From contig NZ_KZ984440.1 of the NCBI RefSeq assembly GCF_003569915.1, positions 288,658 to 352,657 on the forward strand: a DNA stretch of 64,000 bases. Direction: 5' to 3'. The stretch comes from Comamonas testosteroni. Lineage in GTDB: Bacteria > Pseudomonadota > Gammaproteobacteria > Burkholderiales > Burkholderiaceae_C. The notes under the pieces are model-generated. The model had not been told where the DNA came from. It did no database searches and was given only the letters and a program-made list of their open reading frames with translations. This document shows positions 56,475 through 64,000 of the stretch, piece by piece. Each line of letters begins with the position of its first letter. Positions within the stretch are counted from its first letter, which is position 1. Made by a program: the position numbers and the translations under genes.

Positions 56475-56825
56475 ATGAAGCAATTTGCATCGCGTTCGCG
56501 TCAGCGTGGCCTGTCCTTCATCGGTCTGGTGTTTCTCGTGGCCATCCTGGTCGCTGTGGTGGGGATTGGCGCACAATCAGTGCCCGTCCTGCTGGAGTAT
56601 CAGGCCATCACCAAGGCAGCCAACAAGGCTGCCGCTGAGGGCAATACCGTCGCCGAGGTCAAAGCCAGCTTTGATCGCTCGGCCGCCATCGACGACATCA
56701 GGTCCATCACCGGCAATGACTTGCAGGTGACCAAGGTCAACGACAAAGTCGTGGCAGGCTTCGAATATTCCCGTGACATTCATCTGGTAGGCCCGGCCTA
56801 CCTTGTTTACCGTTTCAAGAAATAG
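56475..56825 (+). CDS. DUF4845 family membrane protein
   Basis: 116 aa. One membrane segment at about 11-33 after RQRGLSFIG, then a small periplasmic domain. A DUF4845 gene between lepB and rnc is widespread in beta- and gammaproteobacteria; function unknown. The N-terminus resembles a type IV pilin-like leader (RGLSFIGLVF), but no pilin context exists. GAGG lies upstream of the ATG. Confidence 0.83.
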   Translation: MKQFASRSRQRGLSFIGLVFLVAILVAVVGIGAQSVPVLLEYQAITKAANKAAAEGNTVAEVKASFDRSAAIDDIRSITGNDLQVTKVNDKVVAGFEYSRDIHLVGPAYLVYRFKK

Positions 56826-56834
56826 ACCTCTCAG

Positions 56835-57518
56835 GTGGAACCTGCTCTAGTCGCACTGCAGCAAAGGCTGCAACACCAATTTGCCAACCCGGCTTTGCTG
56901 CAGCGTGCCGTCACGCACCGCAGCTTTTCGGCCGACAACAACGAGCGCCTGGAGTTCCTGGGCGACTCGGTGCTGAGTCTGGCCATCTCCAGCTTGCTCT
57001 ACGCCAAGCTGGCTTCCATGCCCGAAGGCGATCTCTCGCGTGTTCGGGCCAATCTCGTCAAGGAAGGCACGCTGCACAAGATTGCACTGACGCTGCAGTT
57101 GCCTGAGTTGCTGCGTCTGGGCGAGGGCGAGTCCAAGTCTGGTGGCAAGCAGCGCGCCTCCATTCTGGCGGACGCCGTGGAGGCGCTGATCGGCGCGGTC
57201 TATCTGGATGCCGGATTTGCCGCGGGCGAGAAAGTGGTTCACCATCTCTTTGAGGGCGTGGACATCAACCCGCACATGCGTGCGGCCGACAAAGACCCAA
57301 AAACCGCACTGCAGGAATTGTTGCAGGGCAAGCGCATGAAGCTGCCCCAATACCATGTAGTCGAAATCACGGGCGCTGCGCACAAGCAGACCTTCAAGGT
57401 CGAGTGCACGGTTGCCGAATGGAATATCAGCGCCCAAGGCGCGGGAGCCTCCCGTCGCATCGGCGAACAGGCAGCTGCGGCTGCCGTGCTGGAAAAATTG
57501 AAAGCCAAAAAACCATGA
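56835..57518 (+). CDS. rnc: ribonuclease III
   Basis: Double-strand-specific endonuclease for rRNA processing and sRNA decay. 227 aa. Signature [12 protein letters not shown] at 37-48 and the second acidic site in [14 protein letters not shown]; dsRNA-binding domain at about 153-225. Start GTG at 56835. Its stop overlaps era by ATGA, the conserved rnc-era unit. Confidence 0.95.
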   Translation: MEPALVALQQRLQHQFANPALLQRAVTHRSFSADNNERLEFLGDSVLSLAISSLLYAKLASMPEGDLSRVRANLVKEGTLHKIALTLQLPELLRLGEGESKSGGKQRASILADAVEALIGAVYLDAGFAAGEKVVHHLFEGVDINPHMRAADKDPKTALQELLQGKRMKLPQYHVVEITGAAHKQTFKVECTVAEWNISAQGAGASRRIGEQAAAAAVLEKLKAKKP

Positions 57519-58621
57519 CCGATGCTGCTAAGAAAAAAATAGCAGGCACCGCAGGTGCAGCCAGCACTAAGGGCCGAAAAGGCCCTCAAGCTGCTACAAC
57601 AGATATCACCGACCCCAGCCTGGACTACATCAGTGCCATGCTGGCCTCCGCCAAGCCCGGCAGCGCACCCACGGCCATCCGTGATGAAGAAGAGCCTGCC
57701 GAGCCGGCCCGCGTTTATGCGCCCGAAGAGCAGCGCTGCGGCCTGATCGCCATCGTCGGCAAGCCTAATGTGGGCAAGTCCACGCTGATGAATGCACTGG
57801 TGGGGCAGAAGATTTCCATCACTTCGCGCAAGGCCCAGACCACGCGCCACCGCATCACCGGCATCCGCACCAAGGATGACACCCAGTTTGTGTTTGTGGA
57901 CACGCCGGGTTTCCAGACCAAGCACAGCACGGCCTTAAATAAGTCACTCAACAAGACCGTGATGGGCGCGATTGGCGATGTGGACCTGATTTTGTTCGTG
58001 GTGGAAGCGGGCAGCTTCACGCTGGCCGACGCCAAGGTGCTCTCCCTGTTCAAGCCCGGTATTCCCACGCTGCTGATCGCCAACAAGCTCGACACCGTGG
58101 GCCGCCGCCAGGAGATCGCACCCTGGCTGCGCGATATGCAGGAGCGCCATCCTTTTGCCGAATTTGTGCCCATGTCGGCCAAGAACAAAAAGGATATCGA
58201 GCGCATGTTTGGCATCTGCGCTAAATACCTGCCGCAGCAGCCCTGGTTCTATGGCCAGGAAGAGCTGACCGACCGCAGCGAGAAATTCCTTGCCGCTGAA
58301 ACCGTGCGTGAAAAGCTGTTCCGCTTCACGGGTGATGAACTGCCCTACACCTCCACCGTCGTCATCGACAAGTTCGATGAAGAACCCAGCCCCAAGTTTG
58401 GCCGCTTTATGCGCATTGCCGCCACGATTGTGGTGGAGCGCGATGGACACAAGGCCATGGTGATCGGCCAGGGCGGCGAGCGCCTCAAACGCATCTCCAC
58501 CGAAGCGCGTCAGGAGCTGGAAAAGATTCTGGACGCCAAGGTGTTTCTGGAAGTCTGGGTGAAGGTGAAGTCGGGCTGGGCGGATGATGAGGCCCGGGTG
58601 AAGTCCTTCGGTTATGAGTAA
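57515..58621 (+). CDS. era: GTPase Era
   Basis: Ribosome-assembly GTPase binding the 16S rRNA 3' end. 368 aa, about 65 longer than E. coli Era because of an N-terminal extension. G1 is GKPNVGKST at 82-90; DTPGF, NKLD and a C-terminal KH domain with [12 protein letters not shown] follow. The extension (residues 1-75) is Ala/Lys-rich; codons 5-30 look like a degenerate mini-repeat. Start ATG overlaps the rnc stop. Confidence 0.94.
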   Translation: MTDAAKKKIAGTAGAASTKGRKGPQAATTDITDPSLDYISAMLASAKPGSAPTAIRDEEEPAEPARVYAPEEQRCGLIAIVGKPNVGKSTLMNALVGQKISITSRKAQTTRHRITGIRTKDDTQFVFVDTPGFQTKHSTALNKSLNKTVMGAIGDVDLILFVVEAGSFTLADAKVLSLFKPGIPTLLIANKLDTVGRRQEIAPWLRDMQERHPFAEFVPMSAKNKKDIERMFGICAKYLPQQPWFYGQEELTDRSEKFLAAETVREKLFRFTGDELPYTSTVVIDKFDEEPSPKFGRFMRIAATIVVERDGHKAMVIGQGGERLKRISTEARQELEKILDAKVFLEVWVKVKSGWADDEARVKSFGYE

Positions 58622-58722
58622 TTAGTGGCCCCCACGCTCCCTCACTGCGTGTGGTCGCTGCCCCCCGAGGGGGCCCTGACCCGGCTTAGGCCGGGTTTTG
58701 CCTTGGGGCGGCCCGGCGGCAA
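58622..58722. repeat. C-rich betaproteobacterial intergenic repeat
   Basis: GGCCCCCACGCTCCCTCACTG, later CTGCCCCCCGAGGGGGCCC and CCCGGCTTAGGCCGGGTTTTGCC. Shares the CCCCCCGAGGGGG palindrome with 31715-31800; the CCCGGCttaggCCGGGTTTT part could also terminate era. Confidence 0.6.
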
Positions 58723-58763
58723 AACAGCCTCGGATCGGTCAGCATTACCTTGCGGAGCATTCA

Positions 58764-59543
58764 ATGGCTAGCGCCAAGCGAGTAGGCGACGAACCCGCAT
58801 ATATCCTCCATCAATATGACTGGAGCGAATCCAGCCTGATTCTGGAGGTGTTCACGCGCCATCGCGGGCGCGTGGCGCTGGCGGCCAAGGGAGTCAAGCG
58901 CCATACCTCCAACTTCCGCCCCGTGCTGCTGCCGCTGCAGCCGCTCAAGCTCAACTACACGCTGGGCGCGGAGGGCAATGCCGAGATTCATTCGCTCAAA
59001 GGCGCGGAGTGGGTGGGCGGCCATGTCATGCCGCAGGGCGATGCGCTGTGGTCCGGCATGTATCTGAACGAGTTGCTGCTGCGCCTGCTGGCGCGCGACG
59101 ATCCGTACACCGCGCTGTTTGATATCTACGCCGGCGTGGTGCGGGTGCTGGCCGGCCAGCATGGCGGCACGACCGATGCGATTGAGCCGGTGCTGCGCGC
59201 TTTTGAGTTGGTGCTGCTGCGCGAGCTGGGGCATTTGCCTGATCTGACGCAAGAAAGCACCACTTTGAGCAATGCCAAGGCCGACGTGCGCTATACGCTG
59301 GTAGCGGATGGCGGGTTGCGCCAGGCCTCGGGTCATGAGCGTGCGGCGCTCTGCGGCCTGCAGTGGCAGCACATAGAGCAGGCCTTGCAGAGCGAGCAGC
59401 CTTTTCCGCGCACCCTGAATGCGCTGGCCGAGCCCGAAGTGGCTCAGGCCCTGAAGCCGCAATTGCGCAATCTTCTGCAATACCATTGCGGCTCAACCAT
59501 GCTGCGCACTCGCCAGCTGATGATGGATTTGCAATCGCTATGA
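58764..59543 (+). CDS. recO: DNA repair protein RecO
   Basis: Loads RecA with RecR at gaps. 259 aa. The N-terminal OB fold reads [21 protein letters not shown] in pieces; the helical C-terminal half shows [17 protein letters not shown], typical of RecO. ATG at 58764 has GGAG upstream; an earlier in-frame start lies within the repeat. Overlaps pdxJ by ATGA. Confidence 0.92.
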   Translation: MASAKRVGDEPAYILHQYDWSESSLILEVFTRHRGRVALAAKGVKRHTSNFRPVLLPLQPLKLNYTLGAEGNAEIHSLKGAEWVGGHVMPQGDALWSGMYLNELLLRLLARDDPYTALFDIYAGVVRVLAGQHGGTTDAIEPVLRAFELVLLRELGHLPDLTQESTTLSNAKADVRYTLVADGGLRQASGHERAALCGLQWQHIEQALQSEQPFPRTLNALAEPEVAQALKPQLRNLLQYHCGSTMLRTRQLMMDLQSL

Positions 59544-60313
59544 ACTCTTCTGCCTCCCCGCGCACCGCGCTTTCGGTCAATGTCAACAAGGTGGCGCTGC
59601 TGCGCAATACCCGTCATCTGGGCATTCCGTCCGTGACGCGTGCCGCGCAGATCTGCCTGGAGGCGGGCGCGCAGGGCATCACCATTCACCCGCGCCCCGA
59701 TGAGCGGCATATCCGCTCTCAGGATGTGTTTGAGCTGCATGAGTTGCTCAAGAGCTGGCCGCAAGCCGAGTTCAATATCGAGGGCAACCCCACGCAAAAT
59801 CTGATGGATTTCATCCGCCAGACCCGCCCGCATCAGGCCACGTTTGTGCCTGACAGCGAAGACCAGTTCACCAGCGACCATGGCTGGACCTTCCCGCAGG
59901 ACGCTGAACGCCTGGCGCCCCTGATCGCCGAGTGCAAGGCGCTGGGCGTGCGCGTGAGCCTGTTCATGGACCCTATCCCTGAGCAAATGGCTGCTGCCAA
60001 AGCCGTGGGCGCAGACCGCGTGGAGCTGTACACCGAGCCTTTTGCCGCCAACTGGGGTAAGGCCGAACAGGAGCATCAGCTGCAGGTCTATGCCAAAGCG
60101 GCGCAGGCGGCACTTGATGTGGGGCTGGGCATCAACGCCGGGCATGATCTCAATCGCGACAATCTCGCCGCGTTTGTGGCCCGTGTTCCTGGGCTTGCCG
60201 AGGTCTCGATCGGTCACGCGCTGATCGCCGATGCACTGGAGCTGGGTTACGCCGAAACCGTCAAGGCTTATCAGGCTTGCATCGATGCTGGCATGGAAAC
60301 GAAGAAATCCTGA
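59540..60313 (+). CDS. pdxJ: pyridoxine 5'-phosphate synthase
   Basis: Closes the pyridoxine ring in vitamin B6 synthesis. 257 aa. [30 protein letters not shown] and AGHDLNRDN are signature sequences with the catalytic Glu/His residues. It is translationally coupled to recO. recO-pdxJ-acpS is conserved. Confidence 0.95.
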   Translation: MNSSASPRTALSVNVNKVALLRNTRHLGIPSVTRAAQICLEAGAQGITIHPRPDERHIRSQDVFELHELLKSWPQAEFNIEGNPTQNLMDFIRQTRPHQATFVPDSEDQFTSDHGWTFPQDAERLAPLIAECKALGVRVSLFMDPIPEQMAAAKAVGADRVELYTEPFAANWGKAEQEHQLQVYAKAAQAALDVGLGINAGHDLNRDNLAAFVARVPGLAEVSIGHALIADALELGYAETVKAYQACIDAGMETKKS

Positions 60314-60314
60314 A

Positions 60315-60358
60315 ACCATAGCTTCTAGCCTATATGAATTAAGGACTAGCGGCTGATT
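60315..60358. repeat. Comamonad dispersed mini-repeat
   Basis: CCATAGCTTCTAGCCTATATG then AATTAAGGACTAGCGGCTG. Contains TAGCTTCTAG plus the inverted AAGGACTAG block. Confidence 0.6.
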
Positions 60359-60378
60359 TGGCTTAAAAGGAGCAGGGC

Positions 60379-60774
60379 ATGATCTATGGCATTGGCACGG
60401 ATATCTGCGATGTGCGCCGCATACGCGAGAGCCTGGAAAAGCATGGCGAGCGCTTTGCCAAAAAAGTGCTGGCCGATGGCGAGCTGGCCACTTGGAAGGC
60501 CCGCAGCGAGCGCTGGCCTGAGCGCGGCATCCGCTATCTGGCCACGCGCTTTTCAGCCAAGGAAGCGTTCAGCAAAGCCGTGGGCATGGGCATGCGCATG
60601 CCCATGACCTGGCGGCATTGCGAAGTCATCAAGCTGCCCAGTGGCCAGCCGGCGATTCGTCTGCACGGCGAACTCAAGGAATGGTTTGAGAAAAACAATC
60701 TCACGGCGCATCTGTCAGTGACGGACGAATCGGATTACGCGGCCAGTTTCTGCGTGGTTGAACGAAAAGAATGA
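60379..60774 (+). CDS. acpS: holo-ACP synthase
   Basis: Transfers phosphopantetheine to AcpP (47928). 131 aa. Metal-binding Asp8 in GIGTDICDV and Glu in [11 protein letters not shown]; ending [24 protein letters not shown] precedes the ATG. Confidence 0.95.
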   Translation: MIYGIGTDICDVRRIRESLEKHGERFAKKVLADGELATWKARSERWPERGIRYLATRFSAKEAFSKAVGMGMRMPMTWRHCEVIKLPSGQPAIRLHGELKEWFEKNNLTAHLSVTDESDYAASFCVVERKE

Positions 60775-60776
60775 AA

Positions 60777-60822
60777 TTGGCTTCTAGTCCTTAATTTATA
60801 TAGGCTGGTAGCTATCAAATTT
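60777..60822. repeat. Comamonad dispersed mini-repeat (clearest copy)
   Basis: TTGGCTTCTAGTCCTTAATT then TATATAGGCTGGTAGCTATC. I use this copy as the reference for block order. Confidence 0.7.
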
Positions 60823-60837
60823 AAAGGTAAGTGTTTC

Positions 60838-61929
60838 ATGAGCATGCACGCCCCTCTCATCATTGATATCGCAGGCACATCGCTGACCGATGTGGACCGC
60901 GCGCGTCTGGCCCATCCTCTGGTTGGCGGCATCATTTTGTTCAAGCGCAACTGGGAAGACCGGGCCACGCTGGTGCAGCTGTGCGCGGACATCAAGGCCG
61001 TCAAGGACGATCTGCTGATCTGCGTGGACCACGAAGGCGGCCGCGTGCAGCGCTTTCGCACCGATGGCTTCACGCATATCCCGCCCATGCGCGCCTTTGG
61101 CGAGATGTGGATGGATGACGGCAAAGGCACAAAGCACCGCGAAGGCAGCGGTGCCCTGCGCGCCATGAATGCCGCCACGGCGGCAGGCTATGTGCTGGGC
61201 ACGGAGCTGCGCGCCTGCGGCGTGGATTTCAGCTTCACGCCTGTGCTGGACCTGGACTATGGCGAAAGCAGTGTCATCGGCGACCGCAGCTTTCACCGCG
61301 ATCCGCGCGTGGTGGCGGCTCTGGCCAAAAGCCTGATGCACGGTCTGCTGCAGGCGGGCATGGGCAACTGCGGCAAGCATTTCCCCGGCCATGGCTTTGT
61401 GAAGGCGGATTCGCATGTCGATATCCCCGTGGATAAGCGCAGCCTGACGGCCATCCTTGATGAAGACGCCGCTCCCTATCCTTGGCTGTCCAGCGTGCTC
61501 ACGGCCGTGATGCCCGCGCATGTGATCTACCCCAAGGTGGACAAGCGCCCCGCAGGCTTTAGCGAAAAATGGCTCAAGGACATTCTGCGCAGCCGCCTGC
61601 GCTATGACGGTGCCATCTTCAGTGATGACCTGAGCATGGAGGGCGCGCGCCGTATTAATGGCGAGCTGATCAGCTACACCGATGCAGCGCTGACGGCGCT
61701 GAACGCCGGTTGCGACATGGTGCTGCTGTGCAACCAGAGTCTGGGTCTGGGCGAGCATGTGGACGAACTGCTGGACGGCATGGACGCTGCGCTGCGCGAA
61801 GGCCGCTGGACGCCCGACGAAGACAGCGAATCACGCCGCCTCTCACTGCTGCCCGAGACCGTGCCCCAGCCCTGGGACGATCTGATGCGCCAGCCTGCCT
61901 ATCTGCAAGCGCTGGACTTGCTGCCCTGA
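60838..61929 (+). CDS. nagZ: beta-N-acetylhexosaminidase NagZ
   Basis: Cytoplasmic peptidoglycan-recycling enzyme that removes GlcNAc from anhydromuropeptides. 363 aa, GH3 family. VDHEGGRVQRF, the His-containing loop KHFPGHG and the nucleophile Asp in FSDDLSMEGA (about 261-270) are all present. Its products can influence AmpR-type beta-lactamase induction elsewhere; no ampC/ampR is here. Last gene of the housekeeping block. Confidence 0.94.
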   Translation: MSMHAPLIIDIAGTSLTDVDRARLAHPLVGGIILFKRNWEDRATLVQLCADIKAVKDDLLICVDHEGGRVQRFRTDGFTHIPPMRAFGEMWMDDGKGTKHREGSGALRAMNAATAAGYVLGTELRACGVDFSFTPVLDLDYGESSVIGDRSFHRDPRVVAALAKSLMHGLLQAGMGNCGKHFPGHGFVKADSHVDIPVDKRSLTAILDEDAAPYPWLSSVLTAVMPAHVIYPKVDKRPAGFSEKWLKDILRSRLRYDGAIFSDDLSMEGARRINGELISYTDAALTALNAGCDMVLLCNQSLGLGEHVDELLDGMDAALREGRWTPDEDSESRRLSLLPETVPQPWDDLMRQPAYLQALDLLP

Positions 61930-61949
61930 GCAATCTGCGCATCCCACTG

Positions 61950-61975
61950 AAGAGGTCCCCAGAGGCCTCTTTTTT
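61950..61975 (+). terminator. intrinsic terminator after nagZ
   Basis: AAGAGG / CCTCTT stem followed by T through 61975, 20 bases after the nagZ stop. Confidence 0.75.
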
Positions 61976-62226
61976 AATTCCAGGCGCTCAAAAATACCTA
62001 ATTTCAATGAGTGGCTTCCGGGATGTCATTCGCCAATACGACGAGCGATTCGGGCAGGTAGATCGCTCACCGCTTACCGGATTGCCTTGGATCAGAGCGG
62101 GGGGGCCCGAAAAAGCCTTCAGAGCGCTCCGATTTATTTGTTTAAATGATTGTGTGTACAGATAGATAAAAAAGTAAGTGCTTGCAACTTGGTTTGGATA
62201 TCATCCGTCCGAATTGAGAAGCATAT
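61976..62226. other. AT-richer gap before the metalloprotease-like gene
   Basis: No supported gene. A 51-codon frame at 62010-62165 (MSGFRDVIRQYDERF...) lacks a ribosome binding site and any family I know. The last 100 bases are AT-rich and likely hold the promoter for the next gene. Confidence 0.45.
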
Positions 62227-63948
62227 ATGCACACAAATAAACAAAATAATACATTTGGGCGGTCTGGCTGGCTAGTCCCAAATGCGAAGCGCAGTAGCGC
62301 TGCATTGCTGCTGGCGGTTCTCGCTGCCTGTGGTGGAGGCGGTGGCGGAGATGGCGGCGGTAGCTCATCCGGTGCTTCAAACACCAACAACAGCAGTAGC
62401 ACCAACAACAGCAACAACACTGGCACGAGCGGGCTTCCAACGCTTCCTGCACCTAGTGATGAGGTTCAGTCCGGTAACTCCAGCGGGCAGAGTCCGGGCG
62501 CTGGCCAGGGCGGTCAGGCGGTGCTCAAGCCGATTGCCGGCCAGGTCATTGGCTACATCACTTACGACAGCGTTCCCTTAACAGCCAGCAGCGGGCTGGA
62601 CTACGCATCGACCCAGAAGCGTCCCGTGCGTGAGGCGCTGGTGGAGGTGGTGGATGGCGGCACCGTGCTGGCATCCGGCATGACCGACAGCCACGGTTAC
62701 TACGCGCTGCCCGTGCCAACGGGGCGTGAGGTGGTGGTGCGTGTGCAAGCGCGGATGGGCAGCAGCGATGGGCGCTGGAATGTGGCCGTGCGTGACAACA
62801 CGGGAGCGGGCTTTCCGCAGGCAGCGCCAGTCTATGCCATGAGCAGTTCAAAGCAGAGTGTGGCAGCCGAAGGTGCGGTGCTGGATCTCCATGCGGCATC
62901 GGGCTGGACGGGCAGCAACTATGGCGCAGTGCGTGTGGCAGCGCCGTTTGCAATTCTCGATCAGGCCTATGCATCGATGCAGTACATGCGTGCTCTGCAG
63001 TCCAGCTTGACGTTCCCGGCGCTCAATATCTTCTGGAGCGTCAACAACCGCAGCGCCAATGGCAATTTCGCGGACGGCGATATTGGCAGCAGCAACTGGT
63101 CGTCCGCCTACGGCAATGTGGCCGAAGGCATCTATGTGCTGGGTAAGGAGAACCTGGACTCGGACGAGTTTGACACCAGTGTGCTCAGCCATGAATGGCT
63201 GCACTACTTCGAGAACAAGCTTGGGCGTTCGGACTCCATCGGCGGTGCCCATGCTTTTGGCGAGAAGCTGGACATGCGCGTGGCCTGGAGCGAAGGCATG
63301 GCCAGCGGCCTGTCTGCCGCCATGCGGGGTAGCGCAATCTTTGTGGACAGCAAGGGCTTCAGGCAGTCCCTGTCTTCGCAGTTCGCGGTGAATGAAGTTC
63401 CGCCTGCGGATGACCGGGGCTTCTACAGTGAGCGCTCGGTGCAGTACCTGACCTATCAGCTGATGCAAATGGCCAGCGGCCCGGGCGCTGTGCTTGCAAC
63501 TCTGCTCAACGAGCAAAAGAACACGGCTTCGGCCACCAGCGTGTTTTCCTTTGTCGATGGCCTGCGCGCAAGGCTCAGCGGAAATGCCGTGGATGGGCTG
63601 CTGAATCAGGTCGGCTTGCCCGCCATGAGTGCTATCGATGCCTGGGGTAGCTCAGTGCGTTACGACAGCTTCTTTGCAGCCAGCATCCCCGTGAGCAACA
63701 GCCTCGTCACAGGCTCGGTTGTGCCCGTGATGTGTGTCTCCAACGGCTATGGCTCATACAACCATCTCGACCGCTATCGTCCAGTGCGCATCGATGTGCC
63801 TGTGGCAGGTCGCTATCGCTTTGCCGCCGACGGCTACGGCGGCGCAAATGCGCGGGTGGACATCTACCGGCAGGGCGTTGTTGCACAAATGCCGGTCGCA
63901 GCTGAGGTAGGCTCGGGAGATGAGAGAGACGAGCTGGGGTCGGGTTAA
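62227..63948 (+). CDS. lipoprotein with HExxH zinc-protease motif, C-terminus replaced by IS sequence
   Basis: Reads 573 codons. A lipoprotein signal ends at LLLAVLAAC (Cys about 35), followed by a Gly run and a long Ser/Asn/Gly-rich linker to about 100. A carboxypeptidase-regulatory-like/Ig-type segment (about 100-180, ALVEVVDGGTVLASGMTD) precedes a domain with SHEWLHYFE, the HExxH zinc motif, at about 321-329; a possible third ligand is Glu in AWSEGMASGL. Codon 550 onward comes from an inserted IS, so the native C-terminus is lost or lies beyond the IS. GAGAAG precedes the ATG. Secreted peptidase is inferred; substrate unknown. Confidence 0.75.
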   Translation: MHTNKQNNTFGRSGWLVPNAKRSSAALLLAVLAACGGGGGGDGGGSSSGASNTNNSSSTNNSNNTGTSGLPTLPAPSDEVQSGNSSGQSPGAGQGGQAVLKPIAGQVIGYITYDSVPLTASSGLDYASTQKRPVREALVEVVDGGTVLASGMTDSHGYYALPVPTGREVVVRVQARMGSSDGRWNVAVRDNTGAGFPQAAPVYAMSSSKQSVAAEGAVLDLHAASGWTGSNYGAVRVAAPFAILDQAYASMQYMRALQSSLTFPALNIFWSVNNRSANGNFADGDIGSSNWSSAYGNVAEGIYVLGKENLDSDEFDTSVLSHEWLHYFENKLGRSDSIGGAHAFGEKLDMRVAWSEGMASGLSAAMRGSAIFVDSKGFRQSLSSQFAVNEVPPADDRGFYSERSVQYLTYQLMQMASGPGAVLATLLNEQKNTASATSVFSFVDGLRARLSGNAVDGLLNQVGLPAMSAIDAWGSSVRYDSFFAASIPVSNSLVTGSVVPVMCVSNGYGSYNHLDRYRPVRIDVPVAGRYRFAADGYGGANARVDIYRQGVVAQMPVAAEVGSGDERDELGSG

Positions 63949-64000
63949 GTACCGCACAACGAACTGGAAGGCTTACAACGCAGCGTTGAAGGCGCGAGGT
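63874..64000 (+). mobile_element. IS5-family (IS903-like) insertion sequence, left end only
   Basis: The terminal repeat GGCGTTGTTGCACAAAT starts at 63874 and resembles the IS903 group end (GGCTTTGTTGAATAAAT). A transposase start follows 46 bases in. The 9 bases before the junction (TACCGGCAG) should be repeated at the other end, which is outside the window. Confidence 0.8.
63920..64000 (+). CDS. IS5-family transposase, N-terminal 27 codons
   Basis: MRETSWGRVKYRTTNWKAYN and then AALKARG, the typical opening of IS903-group IS5 transposases. The catalytic DDE domain is beyond the window edge. The start overlaps the truncated lipoprotein frame in another phase. Confidence 0.82.
   Translation, partial: MRETSWGRVKYRTTNWKAYNAALKARG

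Noticed and set aside
62010..62165. 51-codon frame between nagZ and the lipoprotein gene
   Set aside because: No ribosome binding site, no known family; kept only as a note in the intergenic entry.

Overview
The window is about 64 kb of GC-rich betaproteobacterial chromosome, almost certainly from the Comamonadaceae and most likely Comamonas or a close relative. The reasons are the yceD-rpmF-plsX-fabHDG-acpP-fabF and rpoE-rseA-mucD-lepA-lepB-rnc-era-recO-pdxJ-acpS-nagZ gene orders, the divergent rne/rluC pair, and short dispersed repeats (AGTCC...AGCTAT type and C-rich type) of a kind I associate with this family. No tRNA, rRNA or CRISPR array is visible. The left edge cuts an alpha-2-macroglobulin gene and the right edge cuts an insertion sequence.

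Layout. 1-13 kb: the 3' part of a YfhM-type alpha-2-macroglobulin, then a ugpCBAE-type ABC importer with a VOC protein and an EEP-family phosphodiesterase behind it, a DUF308 membrane protein, and pbpC, the usual partner of yfhM. 13-20 kb: two L-lactate utilisation modules back to back. The first is lldP-lldR-lldD with two mirror-image LldR operators. The second is a divergent lactate permease/FMN dehydrogenase pair without such operators. 20-27 kb: nhaA behind a highly structured leader (candidate nhaA-I/lithium riboswitch), a DUF937-OmpA fusion envelope protein, an EamA transporter, lysP behind a leader containing an intrinsic terminator, and dinB. 27-34 kb: an Aer-like chemoreceptor, a large unrecognised membrane-anchored protein, queF, a prolyl-4-hydroxylase-like dioxygenase and yaaA. 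34-43 kb: rne, diverging from an rluC-HAD-Rieske-S49 peptidase run, then an RsmI-like methylase and maf.

43-62 kb is a long housekeeping block on the plus strand. It runs from yceD and L32 through fatty-acid synthesis, a YgfX-like protein, the sigma-E/anti-sigma/periplasmic protease set, LepA, signal peptidase I, RNase III, Era, RecO, PdxJ, holo-ACP synthase and NagZ. It joins membrane lipid synthesis, envelope stress sensing, secretion and RNA maturation in one region. 62-64 kb: a lipoprotein with a zinc-protease HExxH motif is cut near its C-terminus by an IS5-family (IS903-like) element that runs off the window.

The most unusual signals are regulatory or repeat-based: the nhaA and lysP leaders, the LldR operator pair, a candidate ~65-nt RNA before lepA, and a mini-repeat family copied between genes and also inserted in frame inside pbpC and the YgfX-like gene (possibly rne and era). 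I did not find an unmistakable new multi-gene defence or biosynthetic system.
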